A stretch of 64,000 bases of DNA from Botrytis cinerea B05.10 (Eukaryota > Ascomycota > Leotiomycetes > Helotiales > Sclerotiniaceae), in assembly GCF_000143535.2 (NCBI RefSeq), contig NC_037318.1, positions 1,488,001 through 1,552,000 of the forward strand, in the 5' to 3' direction. The first letter of the stretch is position 1; each line of letters begins with the position of its first letter. Under the pieces are notes generated by a model, which was given only the letters and a program-made list of their open reading frames with translations, made no database searches and was not told the origin of the DNA. Shown in pieces: positions 44,955-55,716 of this stretch. Made by a program: the position numbers and the translations under genes.

Positions 44955-45752
44955 ATGACAATCCATAACCCAAACCTCAATCCCGCGCAGAATATCTACA
45001 ATGCACCTACACAACCTCAATATGCGGTTCATAGTCACAATCGCACGATTCCGTTGAATCAGGGACAAGATTCGGTTCATGTATCTGCTAGTTTGGGAGG
45101 TGCTGGAGTACAGTCCGGAGCTGCTCAGAATTATAATGTTAGTGGAGGAGCTGTTTCGAATTCAGGAGGTGGAAATACGGGACAGAGTGTTGCGAGATCC
45201 AGTAGTCGAGGTCAATTTCTGAACAACGGAGGCAGAAATGCGAATGGAGTTGCGAATAGGGGCGGAGCTTCTCAAAATACAAATACAGCAATGGTAGTGC
45301 ATGGTCATGCTCAAGTTCAGCATCCACAAATTTCTCCAGTTCATTACGGTACACTTCATCCTCAGTATCAACATGTCCCTTACCAGCATACGCATATTCA
45401 TCAAGCACAAGTCCATCCTCAAGGTCGCGATCCATATCCATATCCGAACATTCCATTTCACTGCATGCAACCTCATGCAGGAGGTTTGTTGGGCACACTT
45501 GTTCCCTATGTTCCTCTTTCTCGCACAGGACCTACAAGTATTCCTCGGAGCATTCAGGGTGTGATTAGCCCGGATCATGCACCACGAATTCAAATCCCGG
45601 CTTATCCAATCCCCTATGGATATCATCTACAGGGCAATATGGCTGTTAATGGATGGGATAGTAGATGTGATGGAAGTAATGGCTTTAGGGGACGTGGAAC
45701 CGGTTCGAGAGGTGGTAGGGGACGCGGAGCAAGAGATAGCAGAAGAAGATAG
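44955..45752 (+). CDS. Low-complexity protein with C-terminal RGG box
   Basis: A single exon of 265 residues from ATG 44955, which has AAA before it; a frame-consistent ATG at 44778 would translate the repeat leader and is not preferred. The N-terminal half is rich in Asn, Gln, Gly and Ser. The middle is His/Gln/Pro-rich (HYGTLHPQYQHVPYQHTHIH). The C-terminus is an arginine-glycine box (GFRGRGTGSRGGRGRGARDS). Such tails bind RNA or G-quadruplexes and are methylated on Arg, and the low-complexity part suggests a component of RNA granules. No folded domain is visible, so the role is inferred from composition only. Confidence 0.7.
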   Translation: MTIHNPNLNPAQNIYNAPTQPQYAVHSHNRTIPLNQGQDSVHVSASLGGAGVQSGAAQNYNVSGGAVSNSGGGNTGQSVARSSSRGQFLNNGGRNANGVANRGGASQNTNTAMVVHGHAQVQHPQISPVHYGTLHPQYQHVPYQHTHIHQAQVHPQGRDPYPYPNIPFHCMQPHAGGLLGTLVPYVPLSRTGPTSIPRSIQGVISPDHAPRIQIPAYPIPYGYHLQGNMAVNGWDSRCDGSNGFRGRGTGSRGGRGRGARDSRRR

Positions 45753-46547
45753 GGTGGGGGATTCGAGGACTGTTGAGAATGGATGGAGGTGGTGCTGTTC
45801 TAGGGAATTCTGTCTAGATGCAGTTAAGGCTGGGGCTTGGGGGGAATAGTTTGGGATTGGAAGATCACAAGGATGGAGAAGTTGACGTTGGGAAAACGCG
45901 GTTTCTGGATGTGATGGTCTGATATCTGCTAGATCATGGAGTAGTCTAGCTTACGAGCGTGGTTTATTGTTTCTTCTTTGAAATGTTTCTGATGAGTTCC
46001 TCGAGGTGATTTTCATAATGATTGTGAGTTTTGCTGTTCTGTATGTAGAATGGTCGTCTGTAGCTGCATTCTCTGCAATAAACTTAGATGGTTGATTTAA
46101 AAGGTAAGGAAAAGTGTTCATTGGTTTTTTATTTCAACAATCCTGTGAGTGCTATAGGTCCTTCAATAGCTGGTTCAAATGACATACAGACATGGGGTTT
46201 AAAATTTTGCGTGTATTTTCCCAGGCAAATCTTGAGTAGACTAAGAGCAACGAGAGTTCGGATTTCTGGAGGAGATAAGGTCATTAATAATTAACACCGA
46301 GATTGAAGGCTAGACTTGAGAAGTGTTAAGAATCAATACAAATAGCACGATAGGTAATCTTGAGATAGTACTGCATTTTATTCTTGTGACCGCCTCTAAT
46401 GTCTAACGCCGAAGTACTGGTCCATTGCGCACACTAAAATAAATGCAAGAGGAAAAATACATGAGGAAGAATCAAGAAATATTCATTGTAACGACTGTGC
46501 TAGTAAATTCCAATAAATATTCGAGCGGAATGGGGGTGTGCGCTACA
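45753..46547. other. Spacer between convergent genes
   Basis: 3' flanks of the RGG protein gene (plus) and of the four-exon hypothetical gene (minus). An open frame at 46088-46294 has no support. Confidence 0.45.
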
Positions 46548-47648
46548 TCAGACGGAACATTGAAGTGTGATAACATAAGGCAGAGGAGGTTCATTAGCCT
46601 GATCAGATAATAGCAAGTCTTCTGCGACAGGATCCGAGATCTTCTGAATTTTGCAACTCTTATAACTCTTCATATTTCTATCCTTTCCATCGTATGGCCG
46701 TATCCAATTGCGAAGTGTTGTCATCCAGCTGGGTAAGTCATCGTTCGATAATTTATCTTGAAAAGATATGGTATTAGCGCCAGGCGCATCTGAAAATTAT
46801 GGGAATTATGAGGAGCAGTGACTTACAATCTCTATTCCTAGTATTTCGGCGTCGTTCAGACTGTGACGGACCGTTTCGCCAGCGTCCAGGAGGGTAGTAA
46901 TCATGAGACAGATTTTGTGGCGTTGGTGACGCTGACGCTTGAGATGACAGCGAAGTCGGAACCGATACTGTTGGATTGTGTCTAGTTAATGTTCTTGGGA
47001 GCATATCAGAAGTATAATTGCTAGCATTTAGCCCCAATCTATCCATAAGTCTATGATAAGATCCCTCTTCCAACCTGTATTCTGAAGCTGACGTGTTATG
47101 ACCTCCAAAAGCTTTGAATGTATCTGCTTTCTGAAAATAGATGTGTGGTAATCGTAGTTCGGAATATTTTTCCAGTTCTATGAGTCTACGATTGGCACTC
47201 TGGCGGGCTGCATTGATCGTCCTCTCGTTCCAAGGATTGGGATTAAAAGCCAATAACGGGACCGAAATCTTGCAGGATGTGGTATACCATTACCAGGAGG
47301 AAAGTAGTGTCCGATAGGAGAGTATTGTGTACCCTCTTGATCATGATATATTGGTTTGCCAGTCATCTAGTGAGTATCAATGATTAAGAGAAGATCAATG
47401 AGAAATTAAGGGTTACTAACCGCGACATAAAGAATCATGTTATCTTCCTTTTGGAGGACAATGATGGGATGTTCTTGGCCTGCAACATCCTGGTGACAAT
47501 TTTCTGGACATCTGCGAAGCGCCGGATTTACACCTCGGTGATCCGAAAGTTTGTTCCATTCGCATGCAACTCCGGAACGTTTCTTTTCAATATCATCGCG
47601 AGGGCGAAGGATACATCCCACGTGGATATTGTCTACCCATGAAGACAT
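46548..47648 (-). CDS. Hypothetical protein, four exons
   Basis: Exons 47421-47648, 47294-47366, 46827-47207 and 46548-46789 give 307 residues. Introns are 54, 86 and only 37 nt (GTAAGT to TTTCAG). Without the 86-nt intron the middle looks frameshifted; with it, the frame passes from GHYFPP to ARQSANRRLIELEKYSELRL without a stop. The N-terminus has CILRPRDDIEKKRSGVACEW and four further Cys, then HPIIVLQKEDNMILYVA, a beta-strand-like segment I associate with a fungal hypothetical family. The rest is polar with a Ser/Pro/Arg-rich linker, and the end contains DDLPSWMTTLRNWIRPYDG. No enzyme or binding motif recognised. The exact donor of intron 2 could also be 6 nt downstream. Confidence 0.65.
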
Positions 47649-48473
47649 TGCGACGAAGGAGGGATAGTCTGCAAAAACCGAAGGACAGGCGACCTTGAGA
47701 AGATGTATAGACTTAACGATAAGTTAGGAAGCCTATATAAGACAATAGCGAGATTGAATTGTGATATTGAGAAGTGATATTGAGAAGATGTTGTGGCCCT
47801 TCTTATACCTCCTCGGCCATCGTTGGCGCCCAAAAAGATGAATCAATTCAATAGCGAGTGCAATATCATGGCTTCAATGCTAAGCATGCTGCACACCTGT
47901 GCTTGTGCTTTTCCAGAACTACTTTGTTGTATTGAAACATAACTGAAATGCAAATAAAGCAATTGACTTGTTCGAAGACATAGAGCATCCACCGCCACCA
48001 CCAAGTCTAAGATGATCAAAGAATCACGTTCCAAAAGATCTTACAACACATTGAAATGGGATTGATCAAGAGTGAACTTGCAATAAACTTGATACACGTA
48101 TCATGTCGTCGCCGTTTCTTCAAAGGAAAGAACAATTCAAAAGTCGGAAGGTCAGAAAGACAAGCCTAGGAGTCATAGGCTAGGACTCAGCACGGCAAGA
48201 ACCTAAATTTAGCCGGTGACGAACCATGACCTCACAGAACCATCTGTGGGTTGTTTCAATCATCACCACAAACGCTAATAAGAAAAGGCAACACCAGGAG
48301 ATTATTACAACTTTGAAGTTCATCGCTGTTGTGATCAATAAGTTTCTTCTTACTTACGTAGATGAGAAAATCTGACGCAGCAATATCCCAACACTTACCA
48401 CAACGTCAATCAAAAAGCTTAAGATTCTACAAAAAGCAAGCCAAGCAAAAGAAGAGCAAACCAAACTGCCGGT
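47649..48473. other. Divergent promoter spacer
   Basis: Separates the hypothetical gene (minus) from the 2-oxoglutarate dioxygenase gene (plus). No exon seen. Confidence 0.5.
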
Positions 48474-49575
48474 ATGACAGACCACCAGACCTCCGCTATT
48501 CCACCACCGAATGAGGTCTACGAAATACCTCTTCGACCTGTTACATTCCCTTTAATTCTTCCTGCTCATGCACCCCATCTTTCCGATCAAGGATGGTCAA
48601 CCTTGTCTTTCTCGCCCACGGACCCTATCCACATTTCATCTCAGAAGCTTCTGCAAGCAAGTAAATCCTTCTTTGATCTTCCGCGTGAGTACAAATCTCA
48701 GTTTCTTACCGGGAAGGGCACCGAGGAAGGATGGAATCGTGTGGAAGGCGAGAAGGAATTCATCACTCTGCGTGAAATCAATACCACACCTCCCGAATTG
48801 TTGGATGCAGTAAAAGAATTCTGGGACATTACCGGGGATGTTTTGAACAGGATATTGGGAGAAATTGCTAGTAGCTTGGGCATGAAGAAAGAGTTGCTGA
48901 CAAGGTATTCTGAGCCATGTCTCAAGCTCCATCATGAGAAAACAGCAACTATGATCAGATTGTTCCGGTACGAAAGTGATGGAATGGATGGGAAGGTCGT
49001 TTCGGAACGTATGTTATCATTATCTCTTCCGAAACATGAGTATTAAAAGACTAATTGTGTTAGCACATCGCGACATTGGTCTCTTGAGCCTATCAATCAG
49101 TGATGTTCCCGGCCTGGAAGTTTTGGACATGCAGTCCAAAAAGTCGTTCCCAATCGAGCAATCGTTCAAAGGAAAAGAAACAGGAACTTTACTCGTGGGA
49201 AGGGAGTTGAGATTCCTGAGTAATGGAAGATATAACGCTGCTGGCCACTCAGTACGCATGTATCCAAGCACTGCAACCAGAAACGAGCCAAATGGAAAGG
49301 AGAATGAAAGCGATCAAGAGACGCCAATTAGGAAACATTACAGATACTCAATAGTTTTTGTACTTCGGGGCCATGAAGATGTGTCCATTGATACCGATGA
49401 ATTGAGAACACCGATCACAGGACGATGGAAGAAGCCAATGAAGGGATTGGAGATGGAGAATCTATATCGGCGCTTCATGAGTAAACATGTCAATATTAAT
49501 GAGGAAATGGAGGAGAGGCAAAAGCAGAGGAAGAGGTTGTATGATAAGAAGGCGAGTATGACGACAGGTCAATGA
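48474..49575 (+). CDS. 2-oxoglutarate/Fe(II) dioxygenase, isopenicillin-N-synthase-like
   Basis: Exons 48474-49008 and 49064-49575, with a 55-nt intron (GTATGT to GTTAG), give 348 residues. The N-terminal non-haem dioxygenase region contains LLQASKSFFDLPREYKSQF and GWNRVEGEKEFITLR. The catalytic domain has the iron ligands His 180 and Asp 182 (PHRDIGLLSL) and His 240 (GRYNAAGHSVR), and the 2-oxoglutarate-binding Arg 272 x Ser 274 (YRYSIVF). All iron and cosubstrate residues are therefore present. An unusually charged C-terminal extension (EEMEERQKQRKRLYDKK) follows. Substrate cannot be read from the sequence. A second, unrelated Fe(II)/2-oxoglutarate enzyme lies 0.8 kb downstream on the same strand. 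Confidence 0.88.
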
Positions 49576-50355
49576 GGCGAAGATCATCACTCGAGGTTTA
49601 AAGGAATGCTTTTACAAGACGAGGTGAGCTGGTGATACTCATAAGGGTGATTGAGGACGTGAAATTTGCTAGAATAGTGCTCAAGTTCCTGACGAACTAA
49701 AAATTGCACTTCTAGGAGACAATTTTTGTACAATTTAGTAGAACAGTTTTATCATCTAACTTCTCGCCTCACGAGAAGTAGACCGCAGCAATGAAATTCA
49801 AAGTTATTACACAACAGAGCTTCGAAATGTAGTTCTCTAGAGTTAAGATCTCTTTGTAGGATTGGGCGGAGTCTTTACATAAACACTTGCCAGAAGTTTT
49901 CCACGAGCCAGTCAAGACATAGTAAGCGCATTAAGATGCACTCTAGGGTTTCCTGTTGCTACTCTCTACGGGAGAAGCGATGGTTAGAACAAGAATGAGT
50001 AAAATAGTAATAAGTGACATCAGGCTGGTTGAAACAAGCGGGGGCGGAATAGTGTGAAAAGCGGATCTACCTCCAAGGATAGAAAAGCTGACTAAGTCGG
50101 TTACCGTTACCCCTCAGTTCACCCGACTTGTGCTTCCCCAGCTTTTTCTCATGACGGCAATCATAAGCTTCGTGCTACGACAGTATTCCCGAAACACTTC
50201 GTTTTCTGTCTAGTTGGGTTTACAAGACTAACCAGGCCGAGGTTGTACTCTTCATACACATACCAGCCATTGTCATCTTAATCATGCAAAGAAAGTTGCT
50301 TCCTCTTCTACCTCATTACACTGCAAGCTAAATCCAGAGTACCGGAGAATTAAGA
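49576..50355. other. Spacer between the two dioxygenase genes
   Basis: 3' flank of the first and promoter of the second dioxygenase gene. No exon seen. Confidence 0.5.
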
Positions 50356-51427
50356 ATGACCATGGTGAGCAACATTAATGAAACCCCTCGATATCTACCA
50401 GTCGTTGCTAACATGAATGTCATCCACGTGCAGTCTGACAAAGATCAACCAATAGTCAAATTCACAACAGGAGTTGGTGATCGTATTCAACTTGGACAAG
50501 GGACGACCTTTTTGCCCGGAAAGAAGGATGCATCAGTACAACATCTCATCGACCACGTCCTCGAACACGGCTATGTTATCCTCCCTAACATTTTTACGCC
50601 CGAGCAAGTAGAGATAGCAAATTCCGAAGTGGCACGACTTGAAACTCTTGATGCTGGACCTGCTGCAGTTGCTGGTCGAAACCTTTTTGAGGGTTTCAAG
50701 ACTGGAAGAGTCTATGCTCTGGCAGACAAATCCCGAGCGTTTGACCACTTTCCAATACACCCCACTGTTTTGGCTCTGAACGATTACTTCCTTCAACCCA
50801 ATTATTTAATTACTAGTCTGCATACTGTGGTGATTTACCCTGGACAAACTGCACAGGCTATACATTGCGATGATGGATTGATTGCACTGCCAAGACCAAG
50901 GCCATTAATCGGTACTGTATGTTGTACTTGGGTTCCTTTTTGTATTGTATGAATCGGGAAGGAAAGGCTCACAACCTGAATAGGGCACCATGGTCTCATT
51001 CGATGACTTCACTGCCGACAACGGTGCAACTACTGTAATTCCAGGGTCGCATTTATGGTCGGACGAGCGCATCCCAACCCGAGAAGAAATGATTCCGGTA
51101 ATAATGCCAGCAGGCAGCATGGTCTACTTTCTCAATACACTTTGGCATTCGGGCGGAGCGAACACCTCAAATAAGGCTCGCCGCAGTATTACAGTTCAGT
51201 ATTGTCAACCCTGGATACGAACATTTGAGAACATGACCATTGCAATGGGCTGGGATGATCTAGACAAGGTTCCAGAAAGACTCTTGAAATTGATGGGATT
51301 CTCTACGCATGATTTCATGGGTTATGTAGATGGCCGCTCGCCCCGAGCCGGTGTGGAGATGCGAAAGAAAAGAATGATTGAGCGCGCTCTCAAGGAGAGA
51401 GATGAACAGCGTAGCTCAAAACTCTGA
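50356..51427 (+). CDS. Phytanoyl-CoA dioxygenase (PhyH) family enzyme
   Basis: Exons 50356-50916 and 50984-51427, with a 67-nt intron (GTATGT to GAATAG), give 334 residues. A PhyH fold is shown by DHVLEHGYVILPNIFTPEQV near residues 66-85, the iron ligands HCD at His 170/Asp 172, DDFTADNGATTVIPGSH near 193-210, the distal His 242 in LNTLWHSGG, and Arg 253 in KARRSITVQYCQPW for 2-oxoglutarate. All catalytic residues are present. Fungal members hydroxylate diverse small molecules, including in secondary metabolism; the substrate here is unknown. The donor used is the strong GTATGT at 50917, which keeps the frame; the GT at 50912 does not. Confidence 0.9.
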
Positions 51428-53171
51428 TGCTCCACTTAATTACAGCATTCAGATGTTGTCACATCAGGCATTGGTTTCGCGTTTTTTTACTCCAATCCCT
51501 AATTTTTCCTGCGTGCAATGCTGCCTGGGAAAATATCTATTACCACAAGACAAAAAATATCTCTCATTTGGCGATTCCCAAGCTTCGTTGTTCTCAAGAT
51601 TTCTTTTGCTTTCTTGCAAATCATACTTTTTGAACACTTCATAGGTAGTGTGTAAGTTAGAGCAATGCAGATTTTTGCTAATGAACATTCGAGATCAAGT
51701 ATCATTTATAAAAGAGTTGCATTTCGGTTGGTGTGTACAATGTATTCGGCTTTGAAGCTACAAATGGAAATCTAACTATTCCTCTATGAATAATCGAATC
51801 GTTCTAGCTGCCACCAATTATTCTTGAATCTCGGCATGCTATTCTCCTTTGAAATAGTATTGCATCATTTCGTCCCACCAACTTAACTCAGCCACACTTT
51901 CCGTCAACTTATCCTCTTTCTTTGTCCTCCTTATATACGGCAATTCGCATGTGTCAAACTCGGTGACTGTTTTGGGATATTTGGGAAGGTCGGATACTTC
52001 AAAATGCTAACTAAAACCCTCTAGGCCTCAAGCTTTAGAAGTGTTAAAGTTTAGTGTGCTATTAATTTGAAAAGTCCAAGCTGTTCATTGAGAATTCATA
52101 GGTCTCAGTTATATACATTCGATTCCAGATAACCCACTGAGTATAATTGATCTATTTGATGTATACTGATCACTGACGCTGTATTGGAATACTTACTCGT
52201 CCTGATGTATGTTGCTACCCAGTCTTTGTAATCAGATGTGACTCTGATAGAAGCAATGCTAATATGCTATAGGGGCGTATCTTACCTAGAGCAAGAGTTG
52301 TTCTAAGCTCGTATAATTTTAGTGTCGACATAGGTCCAACGAAGTTAATTATAGATTAATTTTCATACCACTAATTTGCAGTTCAAGAACGAACTCTGTC
52401 TGCACCAACCGATCAATATCATCTTCGATCAACGAGCAATAAATGATTCATGGGTTATGCATCATTGTACACGATTCATAATATAACAGTCTCTAAACTG
52501 GAGTTTTAGGGCTAGCGAAACAAAAATTAATGCCAAGAGTTTTCAGCTCCCCCGACGTGATCTAGAGGTACTTGCTAGCCTTTGGGGATTGTGGAAACTA
52601 CTAACAAATAAGAGGCAACAAAACTACAGCTTTGGATGTAATATCAATGTTAATTTAGTTGAACTTTAAGGATGCCAAGTCATTTCACGCCTCGGTTGAC
52701 GGGGTAAAATCTGTGAATAATGAAGACGTGTAAAATTGAACTTGACACTTGGGCATGCATAATGAAAAAATTAAACCATTAAAAGACAGTGGAGCCCAGA
52801 ATGGTGGAGTAGTAGGTTGTGGAAAGTCGTCTGAGTTTCATGGTGCACGACATCAGTTATATTCTTATCGATGCATGTCAGATGGAGCTTTGCCGAATGG
52901 AGAAAGGGCGAGCTACCTATTAGATACACATGGCGTCTTTTCAACCCCTCATTTAACCCCGCATATAGAGCTAGCTACTCGGACGTCCGACTAAACTTAT
53001 AGCATGATAATAAAACACAATACAATCTTATAAAACTTTCGAGGGATTATCTATTCAGATCGAATCTTCCTGAAGCCCTCAAACTATCAAGAACCATAGA
53101 GAAAGGGTAACTGCCTAGGCAACTTATTACAATCGATCAGTAAAATCATCAATCACCAAAACCCCATCAGA
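51428..53171. other. Spacer of 1.7 kb
   Basis: AT-rich, no supported exon; short frames on both strands at 51427-51705 overlap and look like chance. Confidence 0.45.
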
Positions 53172-53768
53172 ATGTCTACCGAACAACGAGAAACCCTTCC
53201 AAATGGTCTTCCAAATCTTCAACGTCTCATAACAACCACCGATCCAAATGGCAAAGCCATTCTCGAATCCAACATATCCCCCAAATCTATCTGGGAACCG
53301 ATCCAAGACAACAACATGACCTTTTTTCTCGCGTACACTACTCATCAATTCCCAGCTTCCCTCTCTCATGCCCCTTCATCCCAAAACTCCACATCCACTA
53401 CACCCATCGATATAGCTTCCTACGAATCAGACCTCTCTACACCCCCTGGTCTCTGCATCTCCACAGGAACCGTCGTTCGATTTGTGGACTTTGCGCCTGG
53501 TTTCACATGTCCAATGCATAAAACTGTGAGCTTGGATTATGGAGTTGTGCTGGAGGGAACAATTGAATTGTTGTTGGATTCGGGAGAGAAGAAAATTATG
53601 CAGAGGGGTGATGTCTGTGTACAGCGGGCGACCAATCATGCTTGGAGAAATGCTTCGGAGGGGGACGGTTGGGCGAGAATGATGTTTGTGTTGACGGCTG
53701 TTGAGAAGGGTGTTGGACTTGAAGAGGCGGGGGTAGATGTTATCAAGGAGTTGAGGAAAAGTACTTGA
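53172..53768 (+). CDS. Cupin-domain protein
   Basis: A single exon of 198 residues, no signal peptide. The N-terminus has LPNLQRLITTTDPNGKA and WEPIQDNNMTFFLAYTT. The cupin core runs from about 97 to 175: FAPGFTCPMHKTVSLDYGVV with the first-motif His 116, LEGTIELLLDSGEKKIMQRG, and VQRATNHAWRN with the second-motif His 156. This is the cupin_2 layout of a small fungal family near oxidoreductase and secondary-metabolism genes. Metal ligands are fewer than in the canonical set, so enzymatic activity is uncertain; it could be an isomerase-like or binding protein. Confidence 0.85.
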   Translation: MSTEQRETLPNGLPNLQRLITTTDPNGKAILESNISPKSIWEPIQDNNMTFFLAYTTHQFPASLSHAPSSQNSTSTTPIDIASYESDLSTPPGLCISTGTVVRFVDFAPGFTCPMHKTVSLDYGVVLEGTIELLLDSGEKKIMQRGDVCVQRATNHAWRNASEGDGWARMMFVLTAVEKGVGLEEAGVDVIKELRKST

Positions 53769-54059
53769 ATAACACAGGCTATAATTGTCTCTAATTTGGG
53801 AATTTCTTGTATTTCACTCGTGCATGGAGACGAAAACTGCCCAGGCAAGGACGAGGCTAGTCCAACTTATATTACATGACAGATACAATTGCATGGAATA
53901 ATCTGAGATATTGCAAATCCATATATCTAGGATCGAGTGAATAAGTAAACGGCAGTTTCATTGTGACTGATTTCTCAAGTGAGCCAAAACCGAGACTTCT
54001 TATGTGTCTGGTTTCCAAGATGTTGTTCTCATTCCCCATATTCCACTCCCATTAATTCC

Positions 54060-55063
54060 CTATGCAGCTCTTCTCTCTTTTCCACTGATTAAGTAAACTC
54101 CTGCCCTAACATCTACTAAAGGATCGCCACTAACATCTATACCTTCTACCCTAGGTACGGGATCGAAAATTACATGTTTTTGCTCCTTCTCGTTCTCTCC
54201 CAACAATCCTTCAATCTTAACACGTCCCAATTCCACAACCTTTCTCTCTTCAGGCCAATGCACAGTTGCATCGTCAACCACATCTCCCTCTTCCGCAATC
54301 TGCACCTCCAATTTGAATTCCGTCGCTCCCTTTTCTAACCTTGCTACAATCTCTTCTGTGAGATAATTATCTCCCAAACTCTTTTTCTGCTCCTCACTCG
54401 CGATTTCAACACCCTCAACAGGAACAATCCTATATCTCACAAAAGTTTCTTTTCCATCCTCAGCAATAAATTTAAAAGCATTAACACCCCAATAATTCTC
54501 TCTTGCCCAACTCGTCGGCGCCGGCTTGGGCGCAGTAACAAAAGCCAAAGCCTTGGGATGCGCATCTAGAAATTTCTCAATAGGTTTCGGACTCTCGACA
54601 CCTTCTCCACTACTCGCTGCGGCTTTCAAAAACGCGAGAAACTCGTCGCCGGTACGGGTTGGGAAAAAAGGAGTAGAGTGGGCCACTATATCGGTGTGTT
54701 TGTGCTTCTCCGCGTCGAGAATGAATCGGATGGCGATACCGCGGGGATCGGCATTAGCGTCGAAGTCGGGGATGGAGGGAATGCCCGTGGAGTTTGAGAA
54801 GCGGATCCAGATGGGGGTGGATGGGGAAGAGAAATGAGGAGCGGAGGAGAGGCTGCGTGCGGTGGGAGTGGGGATGAAGGTCCCGGTTAGGAGGAGTCCT
54901 TTGGCGTGGGCTGAGAGGAGGGTGTTAGATTGAATTATGGGATGGTTGATGGATGGGGTGACTTACCAGGTCGTTTTCCAGCATGTTTGCCAAACATAGA
55001 TTGGAGTTGATGCACTAGACCTTCACTTGTCTTGACTACCGCGGGGTCGGATGGAAGAGGCAT
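54060..55063 (-). CDS. Catalase-like haem protein (SrpA-type catalase fold)
   Basis: Exons 54967-55063 and 54060-54910, with a 56-nt intron, give 315 residues, far shorter than true catalases and matching the minimal catalase-fold family. The order is AHAKGLLLTGTFIPT with candidate distal His 34, IWIRFSNSTG, DANADPRGIAIRFIL, DIVAHSTPFFPTRTGDEFL, ARENYWGVNAFKF, and the C-terminal VHWPEERKVVELGRVKI and YLISGKERR. It likely binds haem and acts as a peroxidase or hydroperoxide-using enzyme rather than an efficient catalase. No targeting signal is visible. It lies close to a cupin and two Fe(II) dioxygenases; whether they work together is unknown. Confidence 0.82.
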
Positions 55064-55716
55064 GATCACGATTCAACTTTGTGTGAAATATATGGGTTTT
55101 GAGTATGTTGCTGATGATTTTTATTGTATGTTTTATATTTGGAATATGATTCGGTTCGAAATTGGGGTTCAGGTTGGAAATAAAGGATTCCTCTTGAACT
55201 TTATACGTTTGCGTCGAAGGGGAGAATACCACGCCGCAAGAATAAAGTCCCCTTGAGGAATGTTGATGCGATAACATCCTTCATGACGTTATTCTGATTC
55301 TGGAATTCGGAATATACCCCTCACATCCGGGACCCGAATATCAGTTCTCATTGGACAAAGTTGTACAATTGAGGTTGATTGTTTATCAGTAAGCTATTAG
55401 TGGTTCGCATTCTATGTACCAATCCTATAACTAACCAATCAAACACATTTAGTGTGCGGTATGTTGATTAGTTAATATAAAGGTGGCGGCTTACTGTACC
55501 CAACTGTTAGTATCACATATCAAATATCACATCTCGTGTACGCGGGTCCCAATCACACTAACAAAGCTCGCAAGAAGTTGGCAAAAGCTTGAATTAATGC
55601 TGTTAAATATTTGGACTACTCATTATATAAACGCAATTTGGTTAGAAAATTATTCACACGTTCCATGGTGTGTTTACTCCCGGGTTCCAAACTTCCAATC
55701 ATTCCTGTTCATTTGT
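55064..55716. other. Spacer between two minus-strand genes
   Basis: Promoter of the catalase-like gene and 3' flank of the galactose oxidase gene. No exon seen. Confidence 0.45.

Noticed and set aside
47178..47366. Apparent frameshift pseudogene
   Set aside because: An 86-nt intron with canonical ends restores a continuous protein, so a broken gene is not required.
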